From NCBI GenBank assembly GCA_002067365.1, contig MVRK01000130.1:23328-87327 (forward strand): a stretch of 64,000 bases of DNA, written 5' to 3'. The position numbers and the translations under genes are program-made. Source of the stretch: Methanosaeta sp. PtaU1.Bin060 (GTDB lineage: Archaea > Halobacteriota > Methanosarcinia > Methanotrichales > Methanotrichaceae). Under the pieces are notes generated by a model that had not been told where the DNA came from, did no database searches, and was given only the letters and a program-made list of their open reading frames with translations. Of the stretch, positions 10,403 through 18,962 are shown piece after piece. Every line of letters starts with the position of its first letter. The first letter of the stretch is position 1.

Positions 10403-10494
10403 TCCGCACAGGGCCCGAAAGCCCTGGGCGCATGGACCGGCAGGTCCGAACGCGCGCATAGCGCGTGAGTCGGTCTATATCGAGACCATGCGGA
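10403..10494 (+). ncRNA. Structured 5' leader with five stems (candidate ribosomal-protein or regulatory RNA)
   Basis: A closing stem TCCGCA/TGCGGA (10403-10408 with 10489-10494) encloses four perfect hairpins: CAGGGC/GCCCTG (10409-10426, 6 bp, loop CCGAAA), GGACC/GGTCC (10434-10447, 5 bp, loop GGCA), ACGCGC/GCGCGT (10450-10466, 6 bp, loop GCATA) and GGTCT/AGACC (10472-10487, 5 bp). Only 15 bases in the junction are unpaired. The closing stem covers the first bases of the GGAGG (10492-10496) that serves L18e, so folding should control initiation. The layout recalls a class-II tRNA but loops and T-arm do not fit. Inference: an autoregulatory leader bound by a ribosomal protein, or a riboswitch. 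Confidence 0.6.
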
Positions 10495-10502
10495 GGATTG
10501 AG

Positions 10503-10865
10503 ATGACACGTTCAGAAAAGACTAACCCAAGATTAGTCCGACTTATCGGCGATCTTAAGGCGGCCTCTCGCGTGAATGGATCTCCCATCTGGCGCGATGT
10601 GGCCAAGAGACTGGAGAAGCCCAGGCGCAACTATGCTGCTGTGAACTTGAGCAAGATCAACAGGCACACGGAGTCCAACGACACAGTTCTTGTTGCCGGA
10701 AAAGTGCTGGCCTCGGGCGAGATCGAGCACAGCGTCACTGTGGCAGCCCTCAGCTTCAGCAACAACGCCATGTCCAAGATCCAAAGCGCTGGCGGGAAAT
10801 GTCTGGCGATAGAGAAGCTGGTAGAGCAGCATCCCAAGGGATCTGGCATAAAGATTTTGAGGTGA
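10503..10865 (+). CDS. rpl18e: 50S ribosomal protein L18e
   Basis: Archaeal/eukaryotic large-subunit protein related to bacterial L15. Translation MTRSEKTNPRLVRLIGDLKA, then APIWRDVAKRLEKPRR-like text (here SPIWRDVAKRLEKPRR) and the conserved C-terminus HPKGSGIKILR. 120 residues, family length. ATG 10503 is chosen over ATG 10488 because GGAGG sits six bases before it and because family members begin at this methionine. First gene of the L18e-L13-S9-RpoN-tRNA-RpoK-S2 operon. Confidence 0.95.
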   Translation: MTRSEKTNPRLVRLIGDLKAASRVNGSPIWRDVAKRLEKPRRNYAAVNLSKINRHTESNDTVLVAGKVLASGEIEHSVTVAALSFSNNAMSKIQSAGGKCLAIEKLVEQHPKGSGIKILR

Positions 10866-10870
10866 GACTG

Positions 10871-11290
10871 ATGATAGTAGTAGATGCAACTGGGTTGGTC
10901 ATGGGACGCCTGGCGAGCGTGGCGGCGAAGAGCCTTCTGGCAGGCGACGAGGTGAGGATCGTCAACGCTGAGAAGGCGGTCATAACAGGCAAAAAAGAGA
11001 GCATCTTCGGCGACTATGGCACCTCCAGGCTACGTGGCACTCGGGAGCGCGGACCCTACTTCCCCCGACGCCCGGAGATGATCCTCAAGAGGACTGTGCG
11101 TGGCATGCTTCCCTACAAGATGAGGCGCGGAAGAGACGCTTTATCCCGACTGAGAATCTATGTGGGAGTTCCAAGGGAGCTGAAGGGTGCGGCGCTAGAG
11201 CAGCCGGACGGGGCAAGGATGAGAGATGCGAGCAATGACAAGTATGTCGAGCTTGGAACCCTGAGCAAGAGGCTCGGCGCAAACTTCTGA
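10871..11290 (+). CDS. rpl13: 50S ribosomal protein L13
   Basis: Large-subunit protein. 139 residues from ATG 10871 (MIVVDATGLVMGRLASVAAK), with GDEVRIVNAEKAVITGKK and the core RPEMILKRTVRGMLPYK. Five bases separate it from the L18e stop, so it is coupled. An upstream in-frame ATG at 10799 lies within L18e and is not needed. Conserved gene order with L18e and S9 confirms the call. Confidence 0.96.
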   Translation: MIVVDATGLVMGRLASVAAKSLLAGDEVRIVNAEKAVITGKKESIFGDYGTSRLRGTRERGPYFPRRPEMILKRTVRGMLPYKMRRGRDALSRLRIYVGVPRELKGAALEQPDGARMRDASNDKYVELGTLSKRLGANF

Positions 11291-11299
11291 GGGTTCGAA

Positions 11300-11698
11300 A
11301 TGAAGATAATCAATTCATCTGGAAAGAAGAAGACCGCTATCGCAAGAGCCACTTTGAAGGATGGAAAGGGCACTGTTCGGATCAACAAGGTCCCAGTCGA
11401 GATATACGAGCCGCGGCTTGCCAGGCTCAAGGTCCAGGAGCCCCTCCAGATTGCCGGGGATCTTATCAAGGGAATAGACATCGATGTCTTTGTCCGGGGC
11501 GGCGGCACCATGGGCCAGACTGATGCAGTGCGCACAGCCATCGCCAAGGGCATTGTGGAGTGGACAGGCGACACGGCGCTTAAAGAGGCCTTCTCCGAGT
11601 ACGACAGAAATCTCCTCGTCAGCGATCATAGGCAGAAGGAGAAGAAGAAGTTCGGAGGACTCGGTGCAAGGGCAAAATACCAGAAGTCCTACAGGTGA
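11300..11698 (+). CDS. rps9: 30S ribosomal protein S9
   Basis: Small-subunit protein whose C-terminal tail reaches the P-site tRNA. 132 residues; [18 protein letters not shown] at the start, [20 protein letters not shown] in the middle, and the basic tail [17 protein letters not shown] ending in the invariant arginine. Nine bases after L13. Confidence 0.96.
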   Translation: MKIINSSGKKKTAIARATLKDGKGTVRINKVPVEIYEPRLARLKVQEPLQIAGDLIKGIDIDVFVRGGGTMGQTDAVRTAIAKGIVEWTGDTALKEAFSEYDRNLLVSDHRQKEKKKFGGLGARAKYQKSYR

Positions 11699-11704
11699 AA
11701 CAGC

Positions 11705-11890
11705 TTGATTCCAGTCAGGTGTTTTTCCTGCGGCAGAGTGGTCTCTCATGTCTGGGAGGAGTACCGGGAGCGCATCAAGACTGAGCCTCCCGGCAAGGTC
11801 CTGGATGACCTGGGAATAGACAAATACTGCTGTCGGCGTATGCTTCTTTCTCATGTGGAGTTAGTGGATACGCTCAGGCGGTACCAGTAA
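11705..11890 (+). CDS. rpoN: DNA-directed RNA polymerase subunit N
   Basis: Small zinc-binding subunit of archaeal RNA polymerase (eukaryotic Rpb10). 61 residues from TTG 11705: IPVRCFSCGRVVSHVWEEY holds the CxxC pair, and KYCCRRMLLSHVELVDTL the second CC pair. Standard position between S9 and RpoK. Confidence 0.96.
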   Translation: MIPVRCFSCGRVVSHVWEEYRERIKTEPPGKVLDDLGIDKYCCRRMLLSHVELVDTLRRYQ

Positions 11891-11899
11891 AAGGGAAAG

Positions 11900-11974
11900 G
11901 GGGTTGTAGGGTAGCCTGGTCCATCCTACAGCGTTCGGGACGCTGTGACCTGAGTTCGAATCTCAGCAACCCCA
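11900..11974 (+). tRNA. tRNA-Pro (CGG)
   Basis: Acceptor stem GGGGTTG (11900-11906) pairs with CAACCCC (11967-11973); anticodon stem CAGCG/CGCTG frames the loop TTCGGGA, anticodon CGG; T-arm TGAGTTCGAATCTCA is intact; discriminator A at 11974. CCA is not encoded. It is embedded in the ribosomal operon between rpoN and rpoK, a conserved archaeal position, so it must be cut out of the message. Confidence 0.95.
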
Positions 11975-12001
11975 TCATGCTCTTCCTTTTGAGGTGGCTA
12001 T

Positions 12002-12184
12002 TTGAAGGGTGAGAAATATACGAGATATGAGCGTGCTCGGATAGTGGGAGCACGCGCTTTGCAGATTTTCATGGGCGCTCCGGTTCTGATAGATAGTAAG
12101 AATTCCGACCCTCTCGAAATAGCGCTTGAAGAGATGAAGCTGGGCGTGATACCCATCACCGTAAAACGCGACGGTAAACGATAG
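12002..12184 (+). CDS. rpoK: DNA-directed RNA polymerase subunit K
   Basis: Archaeal counterpart of Rpb6/omega, stabilises the polymerase core. 60 residues from TTG 12002; [18 protein letters not shown] and the C-terminal [17 protein letters not shown] are the family signature. Directly follows tRNA-Pro and precedes S2. No enolase gene lies between RpoK and S2, unlike in many archaea. Confidence 0.96.
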   Translation: MKGEKYTRYERARIVGARALQIFMGAPVLIDSKNSDPLEIALEEMKLGVIPITVKRDGKR

Positions 12185-12233
12185 GGTGCATAGTAGAATA
12201 AGGTAGGCGATATCAAAAAGGCAGGTGAATTAG

Positions 12234-12854
12234 TTGGAAGATGATGATGTGATTCAGGTAGAGGGAGAATACGAGACTCTCATACCGATTGACGAGTATC
12301 TTGCTGCGGGCGTGCACATAGGCACTCAGCAGAAGACGAACGACATGATGCCCTATATCTACAGGGTGAGAACAGACGGATTATATGTTCTGGATGTTCA
12401 GTCCACGGACAAGCGCATCCGCCTCGCGGCCAGGTTCCTGTCCAAGTACGATCCTTCGAAGATATTGGTCGTCTCCGCCAGGCAGTACGGCCAGAGGCCT
12501 GCGACCATGTTCTCCAAGGCCATCGGCGCTTTGGCCAATGTGGGGCGCTTTGTGCCAAATACTCTCACAAATCCGGCCTTCAAGGGCTACATCGAGCCGG
12601 ATGTGCTCATAGCCACAGACCCGAGCGGTGATGCCCAGGCGGTCAACGAGGCCGTGGACGTGGGGATTCCAGTCATCGCCCTCTGCGACACAAACAACAT
12701 GACATCGAATGTGGACCTTGTGATACCCACCAACAACAAAGGGCGCAAGGCACTGACCCTCATATACTGGCTCATGGCACGCCAGGTGCTGAGAGAGCGG
12801 GGCGAAGAGGACAGGTTCAAATACACAGTCTCCGACTTCGAGATGGAGTTTTAA
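12234..12854 (+). CDS. rps2: 30S ribosomal protein S2
   Basis: Small-subunit protein. 206 residues from TTG 12234; [32 protein letters not shown], and [20 protein letters not shown] are conserved. The acidic N-terminal extension ([14 protein letters not shown]) is short as in other methanogens. AAGGCAGGTGA lies just upstream as a ribosome-binding region. Links the ribosomal block to the MEMO/mevalonate block. Confidence 0.96.
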   Translation: MEDDDVIQVEGEYETLIPIDEYLAAGVHIGTQQKTNDMMPYIYRVRTDGLYVLDVQSTDKRIRLAARFLSKYDPSKILVVSARQYGQRPATMFSKAIGALANVGRFVPNTLTNPAFKGYIEPDVLIATDPSGDAQAVNEAVDVGIPVIALCDTNNMTSNVDLVIPTNNKGRKALTLIYWLMARQVLRERGEEDRFKYTVSDFEMEF

Positions 12855-12858
12855 TGGC

Positions 12859-13668
12859 ATGAGGAATCCGGCTGTTGCAGGTCAGTTCTATCCCGCATCT
12901 GCAGCGGAGCTGAGGCACCAGCTGGATGAGATGTTGCAGGCCGCCAAGGGCGAGGAGGTCCAGGCGCTCGGAGCAGTCGTTCCGCACGCAGGGTACGTCT
13001 ACTCTGGCGCTGTGGCAGCCGAGGTCTATTCCCGTCTTCCCGAGAGGGAGACATACGTAATCCTCGGACCAAACCACCATGGCCTTGGAGCTGCGGTCGC
13101 GCTCTCTCGCGATTCCTGGCGAACGCCGCTGGGAATTGTCGAGACCGACATCGAGCTGGCGGATCTCCTGGCTGGCAGCATCATCGACTGTGACGAGCTG
13201 GCCCACAGGCAAGAGCACTCCATCGAGGTGCAGATACCCTTTCTCCAGGCCCGCTTCAGGGGCTTCAGGATCCTTCCCATCGCCATGGGGCTTCAGGATG
13301 AGGAGACTGCTGTCGAGGTTGGGGAGGAGGTCGCCAAGGCTGCCCTGAGGCTGAAGCGGAGCTGCACAGTCATTGCCAGCAGCGATCTCACTCACTACGA
13401 ACGCCTGGAGATCGCCCGCAAAGTGGACGCCCAGCTCATAGAGGCTATCCTTAACATGGATGTTCCTGAGCTGTATGCCAGGGTTTATAATTACAATGCC
13501 ACAGCCTGCGGCTACGGGCCCATAGCAGCAGCCATGACCGCCTCGGCTTCTCTGGCGGCTGCTGCAGGCAAGGCCGCCAGCGGAAAGCTGCTTCGTTATG
13601 CTACCAGCGGAGACGTGACAGGTTCCTACGACCAGGTAGTGGGATACGGGGCGATCGTCTTCGCCTGA
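12859..13668 (+). CDS. MEMO1-family protein (AmmeMemoRadiSam system protein B)
   Basis: Homolog of human MEMO1, fold related to class III extradiol dioxygenases, with metal-binding histidines. 269 residues: MRNPAVAGQFYPASAAEL, VVPHAGYVYSGAVAAEVYS, ILGPNHHGLGAAVALS, HRQEHSIEVQIPFLQ and SSDLTHYE are the family motifs. Biochemical role in archaea is uncertain; it is routinely found between S2 and mevalonate kinase. Four bases after the S2 stop, so co-transcribed. Confidence 0.92.
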   Translation: MRNPAVAGQFYPASAAELRHQLDEMLQAAKGEEVQALGAVVPHAGYVYSGAVAAEVYSRLPERETYVILGPNHHGLGAAVALSRDSWRTPLGIVETDIELADLLAGSIIDCDELAHRQEHSIEVQIPFLQARFRGFRILPIAMGLQDEETAVEVGEEVAKAALRLKRSCTVIASSDLTHYERLEIARKVDAQLIEAILNMDVPELYARVYNYNATACGYGPIAAAMTASASLAAAAGKAASGKLLRYATSGDVTGSYDQVVGYGAIVFA

Positions 13669-13679
13669 CGGAGGCTCTC

Positions 13680-14636
13680 TTGACAGCAGCATCGGCTCCG
13701 GGCAAGGTGATCCTCTTCGGAGAGCATGCTGTCGTCTCAGGCGCGGCCGCCATTGGTGGGGCTATTGATCTGCGGGCCAGGGTGAGCGTGGAGGACATGC
13801 CGGGACGAACCCAGATCGATGCCTTTAACCTGACGCTTCAGGGGTTCTCCTTTGATCTGATCTCGGGCCAGCTTAATTCCGCCGAGGCCGAGAACGCCAT
13901 AAGGTACATCTCTGCTGTTCTTAAGGAGTTTCGGGCAGATGATCTCAGAGTCAGCGTCGAGTCCAGCATCCCGACAGCCTCGGGCCTGGGTTCTTCGGCT
14001 GCCATTGTGGTAGCAGCCATCGCAGCCCTCAACAGCCACATGGATCTCGGGCTCTCCCAAAAGGAGATCGCATCCAAGGCACACGAGATTGAGAGGGCGG
14101 TGCAGCATGGCCTTGGAAGCCCCACGGACACTGCCCTGGCTACATATGGCGGCCATTGTCTCGTCGCCGGAGGGGTTAAGCCCATCGATCTGCCCTGCCT
14201 TGATCTTGTCGTGGGTTGTACGGGGCTGCCTCACGATACCAGAACCGAGGTGGAACGTGTCCAGAGCCTGCGCCGACGCCGGCCTGAGATAGTGGGCCCA
14301 GTCTTCCAGGCCATAGGGGCCGTCTCCTCTGAGGCGGTCTCAGTGATGAGGGAGCATAGACTGGATGAATTGGGAGAGCTGATGAACATCAACCACGGGC
14401 TTCTGGAGGCTCTGGGCGTCGGCACAAGAGAGCTGTGCGAGTTGGTTTATGCAGCCCGCGGCGCGGGCAGAGCTCTTGGCGCAAAGATCACTGGTGCCGG
14501 GGGCGGGGGCTGTATGATAGCTCTGCCCCGCCCCGATGGGAAAGCCGCCCTGATGGTCGCCCTGGAGCAGGCGAGGGGCAGGGCCTTCATCGTCAGGACA
14601 GGCTGTGAGGGCGTGAGGGTGGAGACGAGCACATGA
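13680..14636 (+). CDS. mvk: Mevalonate kinase
   Basis: GHMP kinase phosphorylating mevalonate in isoprenoid synthesis for archaeal ether lipids. 318 residues from TTG 13680; SAPGKVILFGEHAVV (motif 1), PTASGLGSSAAIVVA (ATP loop, ~residues 99-113) and KITGAGGGGCMIAL (motif 3) are all intact. Stop overlaps the start of the next gene by four bases. Confidence 0.96.
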   Translation: MTAASAPGKVILFGEHAVVSGAAAIGGAIDLRARVSVEDMPGRTQIDAFNLTLQGFSFDLISGQLNSAEAENAIRYISAVLKEFRADDLRVSVESSIPTASGLGSSAAIVVAAIAALNSHMDLGLSQKEIASKAHEIERAVQHGLGSPTDTALATYGGHCLVAGGVKPIDLPCLDLVVGCTGLPHDTRTEVERVQSLRRRRPEIVGPVFQAIGAVSSEAVSVMREHRLDELGELMNINHGLLEALGVGTRELCELVYAARGAGRALGAKITGAGGGGCMIALPRPDGKAALMVALEQARGRAFIVRTGCEGVRVETST

Positions 14637-15382
14637 CGAGGGTCCTGAAGATCGGCGGTTCCATCCTGACTGACAAGAGACGCGATGCTGCGGCGCGGCC
14701 CGAGGAGATCAGGCGCGTGGCAGAGGAGATAGCATCATCGCCAGAGGATCTTGTGCTCGTGCACGGTGCAGGCTCCTTTGGACATATTCCTGCCAGGAGA
14801 TATGGTCTGCCTGAGAGCTTCAGCCCCGAAGGTCTGTTGCAGACGCACAAATCTGTGGCCAGGCTGAATGATCTCGTGGTCGAAGCCCTGAGCAGGGCGG
14901 GAGCCTCTCCCATGCCTGTTCATCCACTATCCTGCACCCTTCTCAAGGATGGGCGGATAGAGGCGTTGGCCGTAAAGCCTCTGAGGGAGATGGTCAGGGA
15001 TGGGCTCCTGCCGGTTCTGCACGGGGATGTGGCCATGGATGCATCACGAAAGGCCGGAATCGTCTCAGGGGATCAGCTCGTGCCCTACATTGCCAGGGCT
15101 CTGGGGGCAGATGTGGTGGCTGTCGGCACTGATGTTGATGGCGTGCTGGTCTCAGGCAGCCCCATTGCCGAGATGACTCGGGCGGATCTGGCGTCCTTAG
15201 AGGGCGCTCTCGGAGGAAGCACGGGCGTGGATGTGACAGGTGGCATGAAGGGGAAGCTCCTCGAGCTGCTCGATCTGGCAGACGACGGAATAGGCTCTGT
15301 GATCTTCAACGCCTCAAGAGAGGGCAACATATCGAGGGCTCTCATGGGCGAGCACCTGGGCACAAGGGTGAGGGCAATTTGA
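14633..15382 (+). CDS. ipk: Isopentenyl phosphate kinase
   Basis: Amino-acid-kinase-fold enzyme converting isopentenyl phosphate to the diphosphate, the last step of the archaeal (alternative) mevalonate pathway. 249 residues; RVLKIGGSILTDK at the N-terminus, LVHGAGSFGH with the catalytic histidine, [16 protein letters not shown] and DVTGGMKGKL. Sits between mvk and fni with four-base overlaps on both sides. Confidence 0.95.
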   Translation: MTRVLKIGGSILTDKRRDAAARPEEIRRVAEEIASSPEDLVLVHGAGSFGHIPARRYGLPESFSPEGLLQTHKSVARLNDLVVEALSRAGASPMPVHPLSCTLLKDGRIEALAVKPLREMVRDGLLPVLHGDVAMDASRKAGIVSGDQLVPYIARALGADVVAVGTDVDGVLVSGSPIAEMTRADLASLEGALGGSTGVDVTGGMKGKLLELLDLADDGIGSVIFNASREGNISRALMGEHLGTRVRAI

Positions 15383-16476
15383 TGACCTCCGCCACATCCA
15401 GCCGCAAGCTGGACCACATCAGGATCTGCCTGGAGAAGCCTGTGGAGGCAGAGGCCAGGCCCTTCGATGATCTGGTTATGATCCACAGGGCTCTTCCTGA
15501 GATCGACGAGAAGGAGATCGATACCGAGTGCAGTTTCCTCGGGAGACATCTGAAGGCCCCATTGATCATCAGCGCCATGACTGGCGGTCATCCCGAGGTC
15601 AAGAAGATAAACGTCCGCCTGGCGCAGGCAGCCGAGGAGACGGGTGTGGCCCTGGGAGTAGGCTCACAGAGGGCGGCTCTCGAGGACAAAAGCCTGGAGG
15701 ATACCTTCTGCGCTGTCAGGGATGCGGCCCCCGATGTTCCCATAGTGGGCAATATCGGAGCCGTCCAGCTCAAAAGGTCGGGGCCCGAGGTCCTGGGGCG
15801 GCTCGCCGAGATGATAGATGCAGATGCTGTGGCGGTCCACCTCAACTTCCTGCAGGAGAGCATCCAGCCTGAGGGCGATAAGGATGCGTCGGGCGTCCTG
15901 GAGGCGATAAGATCGGCTCTTTCGGGTTCTGTTCCCCTCATAGTCAAGGAGACTGGCGCGGGCATATCAAGAGAGGTGGCGTCGGAGCTTGTTGAAGCAG
16001 GTGTCAAGGTCATCGACGTCTCTGGAGCGGGCGGCATGAGCTGGTCAGGGGTTGAGGCTTATCGGGCAGCAGAGAAGGGCGATCTTGAGCTTGAGCAGAT
16101 GGGAAGGCTCTTCTGGAACTGGGGGGTTCCAACGCCTGCCAGCATAGTGGAGTGCAGGGCAGCAGGCGCTGATGTAATCTCATCCGGTGGTGTCAGAAGC
16201 GGCCTGGATGTCGCCAAGAGCCTGGCGCTGGGCGCATTCCTGGCAGGAGCTGCCCTCCCCATGCTCGCCCCGGCAACAAAGAGCAAGGATGCCGTGGTGA
16301 AGGCAATAAAAGCTTATCAGCGGGGTCTTCGGATCTCCATGTTCCTGTGCGGCTGTGAGAACCTATCGCAGCTGAACGGCTCGCCCCTCGTGATCATGGG
16401 AAGGACGAGGGAGTGGCTGGAGAGCCGGGGTTTCGAAACAAGAAAATTTTCTATTTACAGAGAGTTGTCAAGATGA
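15382..16476 (+). CDS. fni: Type 2 isopentenyl-diphosphate delta-isomerase
   Basis: FMN- and NADPH-dependent IPP/DMAPP isomerase. About 364 residues; RKLDHIRICLEKPVEA, APLIISAMTGG, LGVGSQRAALED, GNIGAVQL, VHLNFLQESIQPEGD and SSGGVRSGLDVAKSLALGA are typical. ATG 15382 overlaps the ipk TGA; TTG 15379 immediately before is an alternative. Part of the mevalonate operon. Confidence 0.96.
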   Translation: MTSATSSRKLDHIRICLEKPVEAEARPFDDLVMIHRALPEIDEKEIDTECSFLGRHLKAPLIISAMTGGHPEVKKINVRLAQAAEETGVALGVGSQRAALEDKSLEDTFCAVRDAAPDVPIVGNIGAVQLKRSGPEVLGRLAEMIDADAVAVHLNFLQESIQPEGDKDASGVLEAIRSALSGSVPLIVKETGAGISREVASELVEAGVKVIDVSGAGGMSWSGVEAYRAAEKGDLELEQMGRLFWNWGVPTPASIVECRAAGADVISSGGVRSGLDVAKSLALGAFLAGAALPMLAPATKSKDAVVKAIKAYQRGLRISMFLCGCENLSQLNGSPLVIMGRTREWLESRGFETRKFSIYRELSR

Positions 16477-17810
16477 AGGATATTGCAATCGTCGCCGTCG
16501 GAGGCTACAACGAGATTGGCCGAAATATGACGGCAATCAGGATAGGAAAGGACATTGTGATCATGGACATGGGCATTCGCCTGGATCGCGTGCAGATTCA
16601 TGAGGACACCGATGTGGAATCGCTGCATGCCTCAGATCTGATAGCCATGGGTGCCATCCCTGATGACAGCATCATGGAGGGCATCGATGGAAAGGTGAGG
16701 GCGATCGCATGCACCCACGGTCATCTGGATCACATCGGGGCCATCTCTAAGTTGGCCCATAAGTATCGTGCGCCGATCATCGCCACGCCTTTCACAGCAG
16801 ATCTCATTCAGCAGGAGATCAAGTCCGAGAGGATCTTCGGCGTGAACAATCCCATAAGGGCCATGAACGCCGGAGAGCGCTTTCAGGTCACTGACGAGAT
16901 CGAACTCGAGTTCATTCGCGTGCAGCACAGCATCGTGGATTGCGTCTTTGCCGCCATTCACACGCCCAAGGGCACTATAATCTACGCCAATGACTACAAG
17001 ATCGACCGCTCTCCGACATTGGGCGAGCCGCCTGACTTCTCAAGGCTGAGGGCCCTGGGAAAAGAGGGAGTTCTGGCGCTGATCACAGAGACCACGAATG
17101 CGGCTGTCTCGGGAAAGACGCCGTCAGAGCAGATCGCGAAGGACCTCGTATGGGATGTGATCATTGGGACTGAGGAGACGAGGTCGGGCCTCATGGTCAC
17201 GACATTCTCCTCGCACATCGCCCGAATAAGGGCGATCATCGAGGCTGCGAAGAAGATCGGCAGGAAGCCTGTCCTCCTGGGCAGGTCGATGGAGAAGTAC
17301 TGGGGCACGGCTGTGCGCACAGGGTATGCCGAGCATGGGGATGTAACAGTTTACGGAAGAAGGAAGTCCGTGGATAAGGCCTTAAAGAGGATAATGAACG
17401 AGGGCAAAGACAAGTACCTGCCCATCATGACGGGACACCAGGGTGAGCCCGGAGCCATCCTGAGCCGCGTGGCCAACGGGGAGACTGACTATCTCGTCGA
17501 GTCGGGGGACAAGGTCATATTCTCCGCGGGCATCATACCCCAGCCATTGAACGAGTCCAACCGCCACACAGTTGTGACGAAGCTGAAGATGCGCGGCGGC
17601 AGAATATACGACAATGTTCACGTATCTGGCCATGCCTGCAGGGAGGATCACTGGGAGCTTCTGCGGATGATAAACCCGGAGCATGTGATACCAAGCCACG
17701 GTAACCTGGTCAGCCATGGAAACTACCTGATGATGGCTGAGGAGACGGGCTACTCTCTAGGCTCGAATATTCATCTGGTGAGGAATGGCCAGGAGCTTCT
17801 GATCGATTAG
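16473..17810 (+). CDS. rnj: Ribonuclease J (archaeal beta-CASP exonuclease)
   Basis: 5'-3' exoribonuclease with metallo-beta-lactamase and beta-CASP domains, involved in RNA decay. 445 residues from ATG 16473, which overlaps the fni stop as ATGA. The Zn motif THGHLDHIGAI is at ~residues 77-87; later histidines lie in VQHSIVDCVF and in the C-terminal VSGHA and IPSHGNL motifs; TGHQGEPGAIL is the beta-CASP signature. Its place inside the isoprenoid operon is conserved in methanogens. Confidence 0.94.
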   Translation: MKDIAIVAVGGYNEIGRNMTAIRIGKDIVIMDMGIRLDRVQIHEDTDVESLHASDLIAMGAIPDDSIMEGIDGKVRAIACTHGHLDHIGAISKLAHKYRAPIIATPFTADLIQQEIKSERIFGVNNPIRAMNAGERFQVTDEIELEFIRVQHSIVDCVFAAIHTPKGTIIYANDYKIDRSPTLGEPPDFSRLRALGKEGVLALITETTNAAVSGKTPSEQIAKDLVWDVIIGTEETRSGLMVTTFSSHIARIRAIIEAAKKIGRKPVLLGRSMEKYWGTAVRTGYAEHGDVTVYGRRKSVDKALKRIMNEGKDKYLPIMTGHQGEPGAILSRVANGETDYLVESGDKVIFSAGIIPQPLNESNRHTVVTKLKMRGGRIYDNVHVSGHACREDHWELLRMINPEHVIPSHGNLVSHGNYLMMAEETGYSLGSNIHLVRNGQELLID

Positions 17811-17838
17811 GCGGTTTCAGGATGGAGGTGATGATGAG

Positions 17839-18801
17839 ATGATGGACAAAGAGCTGGAAATGCGCGCTGCAATGATATCGGCGGCCGTGGAGAAGCTGCT
17901 GCCGGTGGTGCATCCAGAGGAGCTTTACAAGGCAGGCAGACATTTGGTGGACTCGGGCGGAAAGAGGCTGCGGCCTTCAATGCTCCTCCTCGCGGGCGAG
18001 GCCCTGGGCGTGGATGCTGCAGCCCTGGCTCCGGCGGCCGTCTCCATCGAGCTGATCCACAACTTCACATTGATTCATGACGACATCATGGACAATGCCG
18101 ATGTCAGACGCGGGCGCGCCGCGGTGCACAAGCTTTGGGGAGTCTCGGGGGCCATTCTGGCTGGGGATACTCTCTACTCCAAAGCCTTTCAGGTTCTGGG
18201 CTCATCTCCAGCAGAGCCAAAGCTCGTCCTCGATGCCATGAATGTGCTCTCCAGGACATGCACAGCCATTTGCGAAGGCCAGTGGCTGGACCTGGAGTTC
18301 GAGAACCGCGAGGAGGTCTCGGAGGAGGAGTACATGGAGATGATCGAGAAGAAGACGGGAGTGCTCTATGGTGCTTCTGCATGCATGGGGGCGATCCTCG
18401 CAGGGGCCAGGCTCAAGACCACTCAGAGGCTGGAGGAGTTCGGAAGGCTGACTGGCATGGGCTTCCAGATTCAGGATGATGTTCTCGATCTGACTGCACC
18501 CGAGAAGGTCCTGGGAAAGAGGCGCGGCGGAGACCTTGTCGAGGGAAAGAAGACTCTGATCATGATTCATGCCCTGGATCACGGAGTCAGGCCGGATGTC
18601 TTCGGCAAGAAGGGTGCCTCTATAGAGGAGATAGAGAAGTCCATTGCTGTTCTTGAGAGGAGCGGATCGATAGAATATGCCTCCACCAGGGCGATCGAGC
18701 TGGTGGCGCGGGGAAAGGGGGCGCTCGATGTGCTGCCCGACTCGCCAGCAAAGGCGCTTCTGCTTGATCTGGCTGACTTCATGATCCGGCGAAGGTACTG
18801 A
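17839..18801 (+). CDS. idsA: Prenyl diphosphate synthase (geranylgeranyl/farnesyl type)
   Basis: Chain-elongating trans-prenyltransferase making C15/C20 diphosphates for ether lipids. 320 residues; SGGKRLRPSMLLL, first Asp-rich motif LIHDDIMDNADVRRG, GQWLDLEFENR and second Asp-rich motif GFQIQDDVLD. The first Asp-rich motif is DDIMD (DDxxD), normal for the archaeal type. Last gene of the run that began with L18e. Confidence 0.94.
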   Translation: MMDKELEMRAAMISAAVEKLLPVVHPEELYKAGRHLVDSGGKRLRPSMLLLAGEALGVDAAALAPAAVSIELIHNFTLIHDDIMDNADVRRGRAAVHKLWGVSGAILAGDTLYSKAFQVLGSSPAEPKLVLDAMNVLSRTCTAICEGQWLDLEFENREEVSEEEYMEMIEKKTGVLYGASACMGAILAGARLKTTQRLEEFGRLTGMGFQIQDDVLDLTAPEKVLGKRRGGDLVEGKKTLIMIHALDHGVRPDVFGKKGASIEEIEKSIAVLERSGSIEYASTRAIELVARGKGALDVLPDSPAKALLLDLADFMIRRRY

Positions 18802-18962
18802 GAATGTGAACAACAAAGGTGTAAAACGCCTCTCTATCATGTGATCTTGTCCATGTGAGGTTGCAGCCAACCTCCGGGGCAACATCAAAAAACTCGGGCG
18901 AACAGGAATCGCCTTAAATATCAAGCGGATCAGTTACAATTAATCTTGAGGGGAGATGACTG

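Noticed and set aside
10400..10496. tRNA gene in front of rpl18e
   Set aside because: The five-stem shape recalls a leucine or serine tRNA, but the second hairpin has a 4-nt loop, the last has no TTCAA loop, and the acceptor stem is only 6 bp. It is better described as a leader RNA.
12817..13692. 291-residue open frame opposite the MEMO gene
   Set aside because: Antisense to a well supported gene; open only because of codon bias.
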